Assembly: GCF_002933275.1 (NCBI RefSeq)
Contig: NZ_PSSX01000005.1
Coordinates: 186,001-250,000, forward strand
DNA: 64,000 nucleotides
Reading direction: 5' to 3'
Source of the DNA: Marinobacter maroccanus
GTDB lineage: Bacteria; Pseudomonadota; Gammaproteobacteria; Pseudomonadales; Oleiphilaceae
This document shows positions 18,209 to 26,539 of this stretch, in pieces (the first letter of the stretch is position 1; every line of letters begins with the position of its first letter). The position numbers and the translations under genes are program-made. The notes below the pieces were generated by a model. The model was not told where the DNA came from and ran no database searches. It saw nothing but the letters and a program-made list of their open reading frames with translations.

Positions 18209-19732
18209 TTATGAGGGTATCTTAATTGGTGCTAGATATGTCTGTAAGAGGGCTTTTATTTTTTGTCTTTCTGTCGTCGAGAAAATCAGCCATTGATAGA
18301 GAGCAATGTATATTCCATACATGGGTATGCTCAATAAAAGTGTGATCAGGAACCCGAATTCGCTATTTGTTTCTTTGAGAGCAAACCATAGGGTGATTTG
18401 CGCAGGTATTGCAAACGATAGCTGCTTGAACATCTGTAACTGGATAATTCCAACTGATGTGCCCCAGGTTTGGCTTACGAAGCGCGGAATCAGAATCATG
18501 CGCCCAGTTGCCAATATTATCCCCAGCGCCCACCCCACGGCAGGTAAACCTCCCAAATCGGCAGCTATTACGGTTGCTGTGGTGAGTGCTAGACCCTCCA
18601 AAACTTCGTATCTGGCATAGGTTTTGTGCTTGGCGAGCGCGACGATCAGTTGAAAAGAAGGGTAGTGCAAAAGAATGCTGGAATATCCGATCGCCAGAGG
18701 TACTAACGTGTAGTAAGCGGCATCGTAGCCATCGCCTATCCAGAACGTAATGAAAGGTTGGCCAAGGGCAATCATGCCTCCTGCGAGGCACGAGGCAGTC
18801 AGTGTTGAAATTTTAAGAGTGAACAGATAGCTGCGATCCAGCTCTTCATTTTTGCCTTCGCTGAACAACCGAGTGAACGAGGGCAAAAGAACTCCCAGTA
18901 ATGCGGATTGAAGCTGTGCGAGGTATTGGACGAGTTGGGTCGCAATCTGGAACACGGTTACGGTGCCAATGGATAATGTTCCAGCGATTGCAAAGTGTGG
19001 CCCTCGCTCGCGTAATTTGCTACCGATGAACATAACAAAACTGTGGAATCCAAAGTTCACCAGCTCTGCCATATTGGCCTTCGATACGTGCGTGAGCCTC
19101 GGCGCTATCCAGGGTGCTTCACGTTTTGCCGCTTGGAGAATGATGAACTGAGAAATTAGGTCATAAAGCACCGTTATAAGTGCCAGGTTAATCACACTGG
19201 GGTCGTATTGAAAAACGATGTAGATAGTAGCTGCGCGGAATACCGCTTTGAAGATGTCTGTGGAGGCCTGAATGTCGAATCTGAGATAGGCAGTCAGAAT
19301 GCCGTAATAGGCATTCATCACAAAATGAATGGCGAAGGTGCATCCCATCACCAATATGATGGTTCGGAATACATCGCCGTCTTCGGGATCGTCGAAGAAG
19401 AAGTCTGCGCTGAGTGCGATTGAAACGCTGGCGATCACCGCAATAACGGCGATAAATGCGTAGATGAAAAGCGAATTCGACAAAATCTGGTTAAGGCGCG
19501 TCTCATCACGCTGCCCAAGGGCATGTGAAATATAACGCTGGGTCGCACTGGACAACCCGAAGTCGAACACGCCGTAGAACCCCAGTGTGCTGGCAACCAG
19601 TATCCACAAACCGTACCAGTGGTCGCCCAGGCTTCGGATCAGAAAGGGCATCATCAGGAATGAAATGGCCATTCCGATAATGAGTGCACCGAAGCGCAGT
19701 GCTGAACCCGTCAGGAGTTTTCTATTACTCAT
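18209..19732 (-). CDS. Polysaccharide flippase (Wzx-like, MATE/MOP superfamily)
   Basis: A 507-aa protein with about 12-14 hydrophobic helices. The N-terminus (MSNRKLLTGSALRFGALIIG, then MMPFLIRSLGDHWYGLW) is typical of the polysaccharide-export branch of the MOP superfamily. It would flip undecaprenyl-linked repeat units across the inner membrane for polymerisation by the protein at 7757. The ATG at 19732 overlaps the wecB stop (ATGA), which favours this start over 19741. It is the last gene of the minus-strand unit with wecB and wecC. Confidence 0.9.
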   Translation of the reverse strand: MSNRKLLTGSALRFGALIIGMAISFLMMPFLIRSLGDHWYGLWILVASTLGFYGVFDFGLSSATQRYISHALGQRDETRLNQILSNSLFIYAFIAVIAVIASVSIALSADFFFDDPEDGDVFRTIILVMGCTFAIHFVMNAYYGILTAYLRFDIQASTDIFKAVFRAATIYIVFQYDPSVINLALITVLYDLISQFIILQAAKREAPWIAPRLTHVSKANMAELVNFGFHSFVMFIGSKLRERGPHFAIAGTLSIGTVTVFQIATQLVQYLAQLQSALLGVLLPSFTRLFSEGKNEELDRSYLFTLKISTLTASCLAGGMIALGQPFITFWIGDGYDAAYYTLVPLAIGYSSILLHYPSFQLIVALAKHKTYARYEVLEGLALTTATVIAADLGGLPAVGWALGIILATGRMILIPRFVSQTWGTSVGIIQLQMFKQLSFAIPAQITLWFALKETNSEFGFLITLLLSIPMYGIYIALYQWLIFSTTERQKIKALLQTYLAPIKIPS

Positions 19733-20877
19733 GAATGCCAACAGTTCTGTTGTGTCAGTACCTCGACAATGCGTGTTGCGGCATGGCCGTCACCATAGGG
19801 GTTATGAGCTCGGGACATGGTTGTGTATAGCGCGTCATCTGTCAGGATCTGTTCAATGGTGGTCTCGATTTGTTCTCGATCCGTTCCGACCAGTTTTACG
19901 GTGCCTGCTTCGACGGCTTCAGGGCGCTCGGTAACCTCACGGGTCACCACTACAGGTTTGCCAAGCGACGGCGCTTCCTCCTGAATGCCCCCGGAATCCG
20001 TGAGCACCAGGTCGCATTGATCCATGAGCCAGATAAATGGAAGGTAATCTGCAGGCGTAGTCAGGATGATGTTTGGTGAGCTTCCCAGTTGTTGGGTTAC
20101 GGGTTTTTGGACGTTAGGGTTCAAGTGAACGGGGTAAACAAATAGCCAGTCCGGATGCTTTTGCGCGAGGTTGTGGATGGCCTGGCAGAAATTCAGGAAT
20201 CCCTGGCCAAAATTTTCACGTCTGTGCCCCGTAATGAGGATCAGCTTTCCAGCGTTCCTCGTTACCTTGTCCACCAGAGGTTCGCCCAGTCTGGTTTTCC
20301 AGAAATCCGGTTGATAGTCTGCCAGCGTCGATCGCGCCATCAAGAGGGCGTCAATCACCGTGTTTCCGGTCACCCATATTTTATCCCTGGCTACGTTTTC
20401 TTGCAGAAGGTTATTGCGGGCTGTTTCCGTGGGGGCGAAGTGCATTTCCGTAAGGCGGGCCGTGAGGCTTCTATTAGCTTCCTCTGGATAGGGCGCCCGA
20501 AGATTGCCGGTTCTCAGGCCGGCTTCCACATGGCCTACCGGCACATTCGCGTAGAAACCTGCCAGAGCGGTCGCAAAGGATGTCGTGGTGTCTCCGTGGA
20601 CAAGGATGATATCGGGTCGTGCCGATTCAATGACCTCCCGCATTCCAAGCATTACTCTGGATGTGACGTCGTAAAGGTCCTGATTCGGTCTCATTATATC
20701 CAGGTCGTACTCTGGGGAAACTCCAAAAAGATCCAGAACCTGGTCAAGCATTTCGCGGTGTTGTGCTGTTACTGCAACGATGCTTTCGAGCCCGGGAGCA
20801 TTCTCAATTGCTTTTACCACGGGCGCCATTTTTATGGCTTCGGGCCGGGTGCCGAATACTGTAAGAATACGTTTCAT
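19729..20877 (-). CDS. wecB: UDP-N-acetylglucosamine 2-epimerase (non-hydrolysing)
   Basis: Converts UDP-GlcNAc to UDP-ManNAc in the cytoplasm. The 382-aa length is normal. Family blocks are clear: FGTRPEAIKMAPV at the N-terminus, HGDTTTSFATALAG, VGHVEAGLRTGN, PEEANR and LTDSGGIQEEAPSLGKPV near the C-terminus. It is followed 8 bp away by wecC in the operon, so the pathway UDP-GlcNAc to UDP-ManNAc to UDP-ManNAcA is complete. The exopolysaccharide probably contains ManNAcA or a derivative. Confidence 0.96.
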   Translation of the reverse strand: MKRILTVFGTRPEAIKMAPVVKAIENAPGLESIVAVTAQHREMLDQVLDLFGVSPEYDLDIMRPNQDLYDVTSRVMLGMREVIESARPDIILVHGDTTTSFATALAGFYANVPVGHVEAGLRTGNLRAPYPEEANRSLTARLTEMHFAPTETARNNLLQENVARDKIWVTGNTVIDALLMARSTLADYQPDFWKTRLGEPLVDKVTRNAGKLILITGHRRENFGQGFLNFCQAIHNLAQKHPDWLFVYPVHLNPNVQKPVTQQLGSSPNIILTTPADYLPFIWLMDQCDLVLTDSGGIQEEAPSLGKPVVVTREVTERPEAVEAGTVKLVGTDREQIETTIEQILTDDALYTTMSRAHNPYGDGHAATRIVEVLTQQNCWHS

Positions 20878-20885
20878 GGTAGGCC

Positions 20886-22094
20886 TTAACGAATCGCGCC
20901 ACGGGTGTCGATGAGGATCTTCTCGTTCAGGTCCGACGCCTTGAGTGCCTTGAATTCCCTGTGGTCCACCAGCAGCAGGACAATGTCGGCTGAACTCAGG
21001 GCTTCATCCAGGGAAACCAGATCGTATTCCGGGTGTTTTTTCACGTTGGGTTCACAAACAACGATGTCACCCAGTTCCTGTTTTCGAAGCTCATTCACAA
21101 TCTTTACAGCAGGAGATTCCCGAAGGTCATCCACATCTGCTTTGAAGGCGAGGCCCAGGCAGGCAATGGTCGGGTGTTTGAATTTTGCAGCCTTTTCGCG
21201 CACCTTCTCTATGACCCAGGTTGGCTTGAAGTCGTTCACATTGCGGGCAGCTTGCAACAGGCCCGAGTTCTCTCGGTCGCTGGCGATAATGAACCATGGG
21301 TCAACGGCGATGCAGTGGCCGCCTACACCAGGCCCGGGTTGCAGGATATTTACCCGGGGATGACGGTTTGCGAGTCTGATGAGATCCCAAATGTTAACTC
21401 CAAGCTTGTCACAGATAAGCGACATTTCATTGGCGAATGCGATGTTTACATCCCGGAAAGCGTTCTCCGTGAGCTTGGTCAGCTCTGCGGTGACAGCGTT
21501 GGTCTCAAGAACCTCGCCGCGCACGAAAGACCGATAAAACTCCGCCGCACAGTTGGTCGACTGAGGGTTGATCCCACCCACGATGCGATCGTTTTCAACC
21601 AGCTCCACGAGAATTCTTCCAGGGAGCACGCGCTCTGGGCAATGAGCAACAAATACATCTTTTTCGGTATCGTGGCCGTGTTCGCGAAGTATTCTGGCTA
21701 CGGTCGTGTCAGTGGTGCCGACAGGACTGGTGGATTCCAGAATGACAAGATTGCCTGGTTTCACGTAAGGGCAGATGGCTTTGGTGGCTTCTTCAATGTA
21801 ATGAAGATCAGGTTCGTGGTTGTCCCTGAAGGGGGTGGGTACGGCAAGAACGAAGACGTCGCTTTCCCGCGGGGTCAGAGAGGCTTTCAGGTTGCCCGCA
21901 TTCACGGATGATTTGACGAGTATGTCCAGATCGGGCTCAACAATGTGTATCTTGCCTTCATTGATAGTGTTGACGACTTTCTCGGAAACGTCTACGCCCA
22001 GTACGTCGAACCCCTTTGTGCCCAGTAAAGAGGCCGTTGGGAGACCAATGTAGCCGAGGCCTATCACACAAATACTTTTGAATTCACTCTTCAT
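20886..22094 (-). CDS. wecC: UDP-N-acetyl-D-mannosamine dehydrogenase
   Basis: NAD-dependent oxidation of UDP-ManNAc to UDP-ManNAcA. The start at 22094 (MKSEFKSICVIGLGYIGLPT) places the Rossmann GLGYIG motif at the N-terminus; longer in-frame starts overlap the upstream glycosyltransferase and are rejected. ESTSPVGTTD, LTENAFRDVNIAFANE and GVGGHCIAVDPWF with the catalytic cysteine are present, followed by the C-terminal GLAFKADVDDLRESPA. The protein is 402 aa. It is co-transcribed with wecB, the flippase and probably the upstream glycosyltransferase. Confidence 0.95.
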   Translation of the reverse strand: MKSEFKSICVIGLGYIGLPTASLLGTKGFDVLGVDVSEKVVNTINEGKIHIVEPDLDILVKSSVNAGNLKASLTPRESDVFVLAVPTPFRDNHEPDLHYIEEATKAICPYVKPGNLVILESTSPVGTTDTTVARILREHGHDTEKDVFVAHCPERVLPGRILVELVENDRIVGGINPQSTNCAAEFYRSFVRGEVLETNAVTAELTKLTENAFRDVNIAFANEMSLICDKLGVNIWDLIRLANRHPRVNILQPGPGVGGHCIAVDPWFIIASDRENSGLLQAARNVNDFKPTWVIEKVREKAAKFKHPTIACLGLAFKADVDDLRESPAVKIVNELRKQELGDIVVCEPNVKKHPEYDLVSLDEALSSADIVLLLVDHREFKALKASDLNEKILIDTRGAIR

Positions 22095-22129
22095 AGCATC
22101 CTTTCCAAACCAGGGCTGAGGGTTGTCCG

Positions 22130-23254
22130 TCAGCCCACAAGTTTCTCGTATAGATTGAGATAGAGTTGATTGTTTGATTCGCGTGAGAACTGGGCCTGTG
22201 CTTGTTCCCGGCTTCGCACACCAAACCATTTTCTCATAGTGTCATCTTGAATAAGGGTTTCCAAAGCGTTCATAAGCGCTTGTTCGTCTGACGGTGGGAC
22301 AACAAAGCCGTTCTCCTTGTTCAGGACGATTTCTCTGTTTCCCCCGACGTCACTGACGACGGCAGGAAGGCCGAGCGCTATTGCCTCTAGAATACTTCTC
22401 GAAAGTCCTTCGGTAGAGGAGTACTGAATAAAAATATCTGAAAGGGAAAGCCAGCGGGGCACATCGTCTCTGGCGCCCAGAAAAAAGATCGATTGGTTCC
22501 GGTCTTGGCCTGCCAATTCCTCAAGTTTATTTTTTTCAGGCCCATCTCCAACTATGAGCAGGCGTACGGGGTAACGCTTGGACAATGCATGGATTGTTTT
22601 TATCACAATTTCTACGCGTTTCAACGGAACTAATCTGCCTACACAGATAACGGTAACTGATCCCTTATCGTTACCAAAGTCAATGAATTCGTCCTTTGGT
22701 GAACTATTTGAAACCTGCTGTCCCGAATCTACCCCGTTGTAGATTGTCCGAATCCGGTCGCCGTGAAATTTCATTCGATTTGAATAGAATCGCTCCATAT
22801 CTTTCGAAACCGTGACCAGGCGTGTACCGAGCATCGCGGCCAATTTGACCAGGAGGATTCGTTTGGGCTTCTCTTCAATCATATACACGTCATGAAGGGT
22901 TCCAACATGTGGAATGCGTGCAAGAAACGCCGCTGGGGCAGCGCCTGTGACCGGTCCAAAAAGGTGACTGTGGAGAAGCTCGATCCTGTTTGTCCTGAGC
23001 CAGCGACTGAACTGAATAATAAAAGCAGGTAGCCGGAGAGCACTCTTGAAATTATGGCGGTATGGGATCGTGAGCTGCTCAATCCCGTGTTGTTCGCATT
23101 GTTGAACGATCCATGGGTTGCCAAAATGCAGCACAATGGGAGAAAAAGTCTTTGAATTGGCCTTGGTAAAGCGCGCGAGGTCTATTAAAACCTGCTCTGC
23201 TCCGCCGAATGATTCGGTTTCTATAAAATGCCCGATACGTCTGTGTTGGGCCAC
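22130..23254 (-). CDS. GT4 glycosyltransferase
   Basis: A 374-aa enzyme beginning GHFIETESFGGAEQVLIDLA. LLHSHLFGPVTG, GTLHDVY and IRTIYNGVDSG are in the acceptor half and linker. VICVGRLVPLKRVEIVI, FIQYSSTEGLSRSILEAIALG (E-x7-E) and VSDVGGNREIV are in the donor half. It is the first gene of the unit running through wecC, wecB and the flippase, so it may use UDP-ManNAcA or act next to it. The 36-bp gap to wecC supports one transcript. Confidence 0.9.
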   Translation of the reverse strand: MAQHRRIGHFIETESFGGAEQVLIDLARFTKANSKTFSPIVLHFGNPWIVQQCEQHGIEQLTIPYRHNFKSALRLPAFIIQFSRWLRTNRIELLHSHLFGPVTGAAPAAFLARIPHVGTLHDVYMIEEKPKRILLVKLAAMLGTRLVTVSKDMERFYSNRMKFHGDRIRTIYNGVDSGQQVSNSSPKDEFIDFGNDKGSVTVICVGRLVPLKRVEIVIKTIHALSKRYPVRLLIVGDGPEKNKLEELAGQDRNQSIFFLGARDDVPRWLSLSDIFIQYSSTEGLSRSILEAIALGLPAVVSDVGGNREIVLNKENGFVVPPSDEQALMNALETLIQDDTMRKWFGVRSREQAQAQFSRESNNQLYLNLYEKLVG

Positions 23255-23343
23255 TGTCTCGTCCTTGATTACCCGATACCGTTTAGGAGGAGGCAGTATA
23301 TTACAAACCGGATCGTGATATACAGCCGTGCGATTCAGGTTGG

Positions 23344-25308
23344 TTATTGAATTGAAAAACTGACCGGCTCTGATTGGTCGCTGGCGAGCCCCTGAGTATC
23401 GATCACACGAATAGCGAAGAACCAGTCTCCGGTGCTGAGGCCATCAAAAGTGTAAGAGGTCTCTGCGGGACCCACTGTGACGGTTTCTGTCAACCGATCG
23501 ACCGATTGGCCATAGCTAAGCTCATAGTAGTCGATCTCGCTGAGCGAGATGGACGAGCCATCTGTCCGGGTTGATGGGGCTGTCCAGGTGACCGTTACGG
23601 AGCCTGAAGTTGAGGTTGGAGGAGGGGGGGAAGCGTCCTCAGGAGATGATGGAGGTTCAGCAACTTGCTCCAGAGTCCAGGGATTGAGGCCAGACTGATA
23701 AGCGTCCAGGGAGGTCACACCGGAGTTATTCAGTACCGCGCTGCTGTCTTCCTGGTACATATTGGCACCAAAGCGGAGTTCCCAGGCATCTGGAATGCCA
23801 TCAGCGTCCGTATCCTGAGTGTGACTGCTCTGAGGGTCGGGAGCGCTTACATGTTCCATGGTGTCAATCACGTCACCTGAGTTAAGGTCGACAATGGTGA
23901 ATTCGGCAATCGCGTCATAGGCGTTCTCGTAGTATTCAACAACTATAGGAATTACTTGCTCCGCTTCAAGAGCACGTTCGTCGCTGTTCGTTGTAGCGGC
24001 ACGATTTACCCAGCGATCGATAACCAACTCGGAATCGAGATACAGCCTAGCGCCGTCATCGGTTCGAACTGAAAACCGATAGCTGCGGGTTCCAGATGAG
24101 TGCGGCGCCTCAAATTGCCCAATCCAACGAACGCTGAAACGGTCCACTGGCAGTCCTTCCATTGGCGCTTCCCGTGCCCAGTTGAACTGGATGTTTTCGC
24201 CAGGCCGTGTGGTGTAGAACTGGACGAATTCCATCCCTGAGAAATATTGGCCAGCAAACCCTTTCAGGTGAGCGGGAGCCACTTCAGGGAAATCGTCAGG
24301 GTCATCCAGCGCTGTATTCCCCAGATATTCGTCCAGGTTACTGGCGCCATCACCATCCAGGTCCTGGTTTGCATCTGAACTATCCAGAGGATCGAGCTTG
24401 TAGGCGAATTCAACGCCATCGGGAATGCCGTCACCGTCGGTATCGGCCATATTTTCACGAGTGCCCAGGGCAAACTCGTCGGCAGCGGTGAGGAAGTCGT
24501 TGTCTGGATCCGAGTTGGCGTCGCCGGAATCTCGGGGGTCTAGCCCCATGACAACTTCCCAATTGTCGTAGAGGCCGTCTTGATCCTCGTCGGTTGGCGG
24601 GTATTGCGGATTAAAGGAGAGATTCTCATTGCCATCCACGTAACCCACGCGATAGCCCATTGAATAGGCAGCTTTTGATGCATCGTCGAGTGGGTAGAGT
24701 GGTGCACCCCAGGAATGAAGGTACTGTCCGCTAACTACCCGACGATCTAGTCCGGGGCCTTCCCACGCAACGCTGAAATGATCGTCGTAACTCCCCTCTT
24801 TAAAGAGCAATTGAAAGTAGTACCTCACTCCCGATTCCAAAACGATAATGCCTGATGTCTGTGCGCTGAATTGGGTGTAGTTCTCTGGATAGCTCCAGCT
24901 TGGCACAGAAGCTACCAGCCGGGCATTTTCAGGGTTTGCATCAGTGCTGAGCAGGAACTGGGTCTCGTCGTCTCCACTGACAAAAAAACGATACTCGCCA
25001 GTCTCTTCGGGCACTATGAAGCCCTGAACCATCGCACCATAAGAGTCAGCTCTGTTGCCCCTTAACTGAAGTGAATCTAACTCCCCAACCTCCGTCGGAT
25101 TGTCGGGGTAGCTCTCCAGCGAGGTGAAATCGGCGACTTTTGCTCCTGAAATATTGTCCCAAAACCAGATCTGTGCTTTTCCTGGCTCACTCCTATCCGG
25201 GAGGGAGGCGGTTGGAGGCAAGTCTTCCAGCGGTCGTTGCTGCCAGGATTGGCATCCCGTCAAAAAGAAAATGAGGATGGCTACTGTAACTATGCTGGAA
25301 GCATTCAT
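23344..25308 (-). CDS. Lipoprotein with two PA14 domains, calcium-binding repeats and an Fn3 domain
   Basis: A lipoprotein signal peptide ends at LTGC (Cys19). Residues about 45-205 form a PA14 domain (IWFWDNISG, GSYDDHFSVAWEGPG). At 235-340 there are Asp-rich thrombospondin type 3-like repeats (DEDQDGLYDNWE, DTDGDGIPDGVE, DLDGDGASNLDEY) that bind calcium in relatives. A second PA14 domain covers about 345-480, another DTDADGIPDAWELRFG repeat follows, and a fibronectin type III domain (about 560-654) ends the protein. PA14 binds carbohydrates, so an outer-membrane anchor or organiser for the exopolysaccharide is reasonable. It is divergent from the PEP-CTERM gene at 25611. No published role is known to me. 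Confidence 0.85.
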   Translation of the reverse strand: MNASSIVTVAILIFFLTGCQSWQQRPLEDLPPTASLPDRSEPGKAQIWFWDNISGAKVADFTSLESYPDNPTEVGELDSLQLRGNRADSYGAMVQGFIVPEETGEYRFFVSGDDETQFLLSTDANPENARLVASVPSWSYPENYTQFSAQTSGIIVLESGVRYYFQLLFKEGSYDDHFSVAWEGPGLDRRVVSGQYLHSWGAPLYPLDDASKAAYSMGYRVGYVDGNENLSFNPQYPPTDEDQDGLYDNWEVVMGLDPRDSGDANSDPDNDFLTAADEFALGTRENMADTDGDGIPDGVEFAYKLDPLDSSDANQDLDGDGASNLDEYLGNTALDDPDDFPEVAPAHLKGFAGQYFSGMEFVQFYTTRPGENIQFNWAREAPMEGLPVDRFSVRWIGQFEAPHSSGTRSYRFSVRTDDGARLYLDSELVIDRWVNRAATTNSDERALEAEQVIPIVVEYYENAYDAIAEFTIVDLNSGDVIDTMEHVSAPDPQSSHTQDTDADGIPDAWELRFGANMYQEDSSAVLNNSGVTSLDAYQSGLNPWTLEQVAEPPSSPEDASPPPPTSTSGSVTVTWTAPSTRTDGSSISLSEIDYYELSYGQSVDRLTETVTVGPAETSYTFDGLSTGDWFFAIRVIDTQGLASDQSEPVSFSIQ

Positions 25309-25455
25309 AGGTCACCTGTTACCGGCAATGATGCGCGTCTAACTAAGTATTGGTTCGGTTTCTTGCAGTCGCCAGTGCAGCCTTGGAATGATTCAGAATT
25401 TCAGGGTAAGGGTTATATCGAAAAAATATGGCCTGTATTCCTTGCCCTGTTATGG

Positions 25456-25472
25456 TGTCAGCATTATTTACA
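25456..25472 (+). promoter_or_regulatory. Candidate PrsR box 1, upstream of PEP-CTERM gene 25611
   Basis: TGTCAGCATTATTTACA matches the shared pattern YGTCR-N6-TTTACA seen upstream of all three PEP-CTERM genes. It ends 65 bp before the -24 GG of a sigma-54 promoter, at an enhancer-like distance suited to a PrsR-type activator. Confidence 0.6.
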
Positions 25473-25536
25473 AAGCCGTATAAGCGGGTTCCTCAATTTT
25501 AGCTAAAGAGTAATAAAAACAATACTGTGCGGAATC

Positions 25537-25552
25537 TGGTTCAAGGATTGCA
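25537..25552 (+). promoter_or_regulatory. Sigma-54 promoter of PEP-CTERM gene 25611
   Basis: TGGTTCAAGGATTGCA has the invariant GG-N10-GC (GG 25538-25539, GC 25550-25551) and TTGCA at -12. Transcription would start near 25563, about 48 bp before the ATG. A sigma-54 activator, PrsR, is encoded in the window. Confidence 0.7.
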
Positions 25553-25610
25553 TAGGTTAGGCTGGGGAAAAGTTCAAACCTCGGGAACAATAGGGAAAAG
25601 GATTAATATT

Positions 25611-26363
25611 ATGAAAACGCTGAATAAAGCTTTGATAACATCTATGTTGTCGATGGGATTGGCTTCAGGAGCGGCTGCCTACACCATTGATGACGGCACT
25701 GATGCCGCTCCGGGTACTGATCAATACATCGGGGCCGGCACGACGACTGGCAACGATGTTTTTGGCGCAGCATCTGCGTTCGAAGTGTTTGGCATGAACG
25801 TGTCCAATGATATGAATTACCTGTATGTCGATGTCGATACGAACTTCGACGACGTGGGCAGTAGTTATGACTTCGGTGACCTGTTCATCAGTGTGGATGG
25901 CTGGAATCCATTTGGTAGCTCACCTTACGCAAACGACGACGCCTCTAACGGAGAGACTTGGGAATTCGCTGTAGACATCAGCAGCCTATTGGGTGGGTCT
26001 GCCAATCTTCTGAATTTGGTTGGCGCATCAGCTCCTGTCTTGTCCAGCGATCTCTTTGCTTCAGGTATCCGTGTTGGTCAGGAAGTGCTGGCGGCGGGTG
26101 ATGCTACAGTCGCCGGGTCGGCTTCGGCAGCCATCACTGGAAATACCGGTGACAATTCAGTGCTGACCAACTTGAGCTTCCAGATCGCTCTCGCCGATCT
26201 TGGTCTGGACGCGCTCAATCCACAAGAGATTGGTCTGCGCTGGACTATGACCTGTGCGAACGACATCACCGAGGGTTCGTACACTGTTCCTGAGCCTGGC
26301 ACTCTTGCATTGCTTGGCCTTGGTCTGATTGGTCTTTCGCTAAGGAAGCGCGCAAAGGCCTGA
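25611..26363 (+). CDS. PEP-CTERM sorting-signal protein, paralogue 1
   Basis: An exported 250-aa protein with a signal peptide (MKTLNKALITSMLSMGLASG, cleavage near AAAY). The body is rich in D, N, G and S. The C-terminal sorting signal is VPEPGTLALLGLGLIGLSLR followed by KRAKA: the Pro-Glu-Pro motif, a membrane helix and a basic tail. Exosortase A should recognise this motif. Just before the signal lies RWTMTCANDITEG, closely matched by HWNMTCGNDTIEG in the protein encoded at 29813, and the two share further blocks (GDLFIS, WNPFGS, NGETW). The start was chosen by the signal peptide; an upstream frame to 25527 would place the promoter inside the gene. Confidence 0.93.
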   Translation: MKTLNKALITSMLSMGLASGAAAYTIDDGTDAAPGTDQYIGAGTTTGNDVFGAASAFEVFGMNVSNDMNYLYVDVDTNFDDVGSSYDFGDLFISVDGWNPFGSSPYANDDASNGETWEFAVDISSLLGGSANLLNLVGASAPVLSSDLFASGIRVGQEVLAAGDATVAGSASAAITGNTGDNSVLTNLSFQIALADLGLDALNPQEIGLRWTMTCANDITEGSYTVPEPGTLALLGLGLIGLSLRKRAKA

Positions 26364-26419
26364 TGGTCACGAGCAGTCAAAGTGCTTGAAGCCAGGCTTT
26401 ATTTAGCATTGCTGGTCAA

Positions 26420-26452
26420 CGCAGGGTGGAGATCTCTCCATCCTGCGTTTTT
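26420..26452 (+). terminator. Rho-independent terminator after the PEP-CTERM gene
   Basis: A 13-bp near-perfect hairpin (CGCAGGGTGGAGA / TCTCCATCCTGCG, 26420-26447, one mismatch) is followed by five T. It isolates the PEP-CTERM gene from the carbamoyltransferase. Confidence 0.85.
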
Positions 26453-26458
26453 GTTTGG

Positions 26459-26475
26459 CGTCAGTAAATTTTACA
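26459..26475 (+). promoter_or_regulatory. Candidate PrsR box 2, upstream of the carbamoyltransferase
   Basis: CGTCAGTAAATTTTACA fits YGTCR-N6-TTTACA and lies directly after the terminator of the previous gene, 65 bp before the carbamoyltransferase ATG. No GG-N10-GC follows at the expected place, so the promoter type is unsettled. Confidence 0.45.
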
Positions 26476-26539
26476 AGTGAAATCCCTGCGGTATTGCGCT
26501 TTACTGTAGCTGTTTTGAACTCAAGGGCGCGTGTGTTCC

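Noticed and set aside
25431..25446. GGCCTGTATTCCTTGC as a sigma-54 promoter
   Set aside because: There are 12 instead of 10 bases between GG and GC; the site at 25537 fits exactly.
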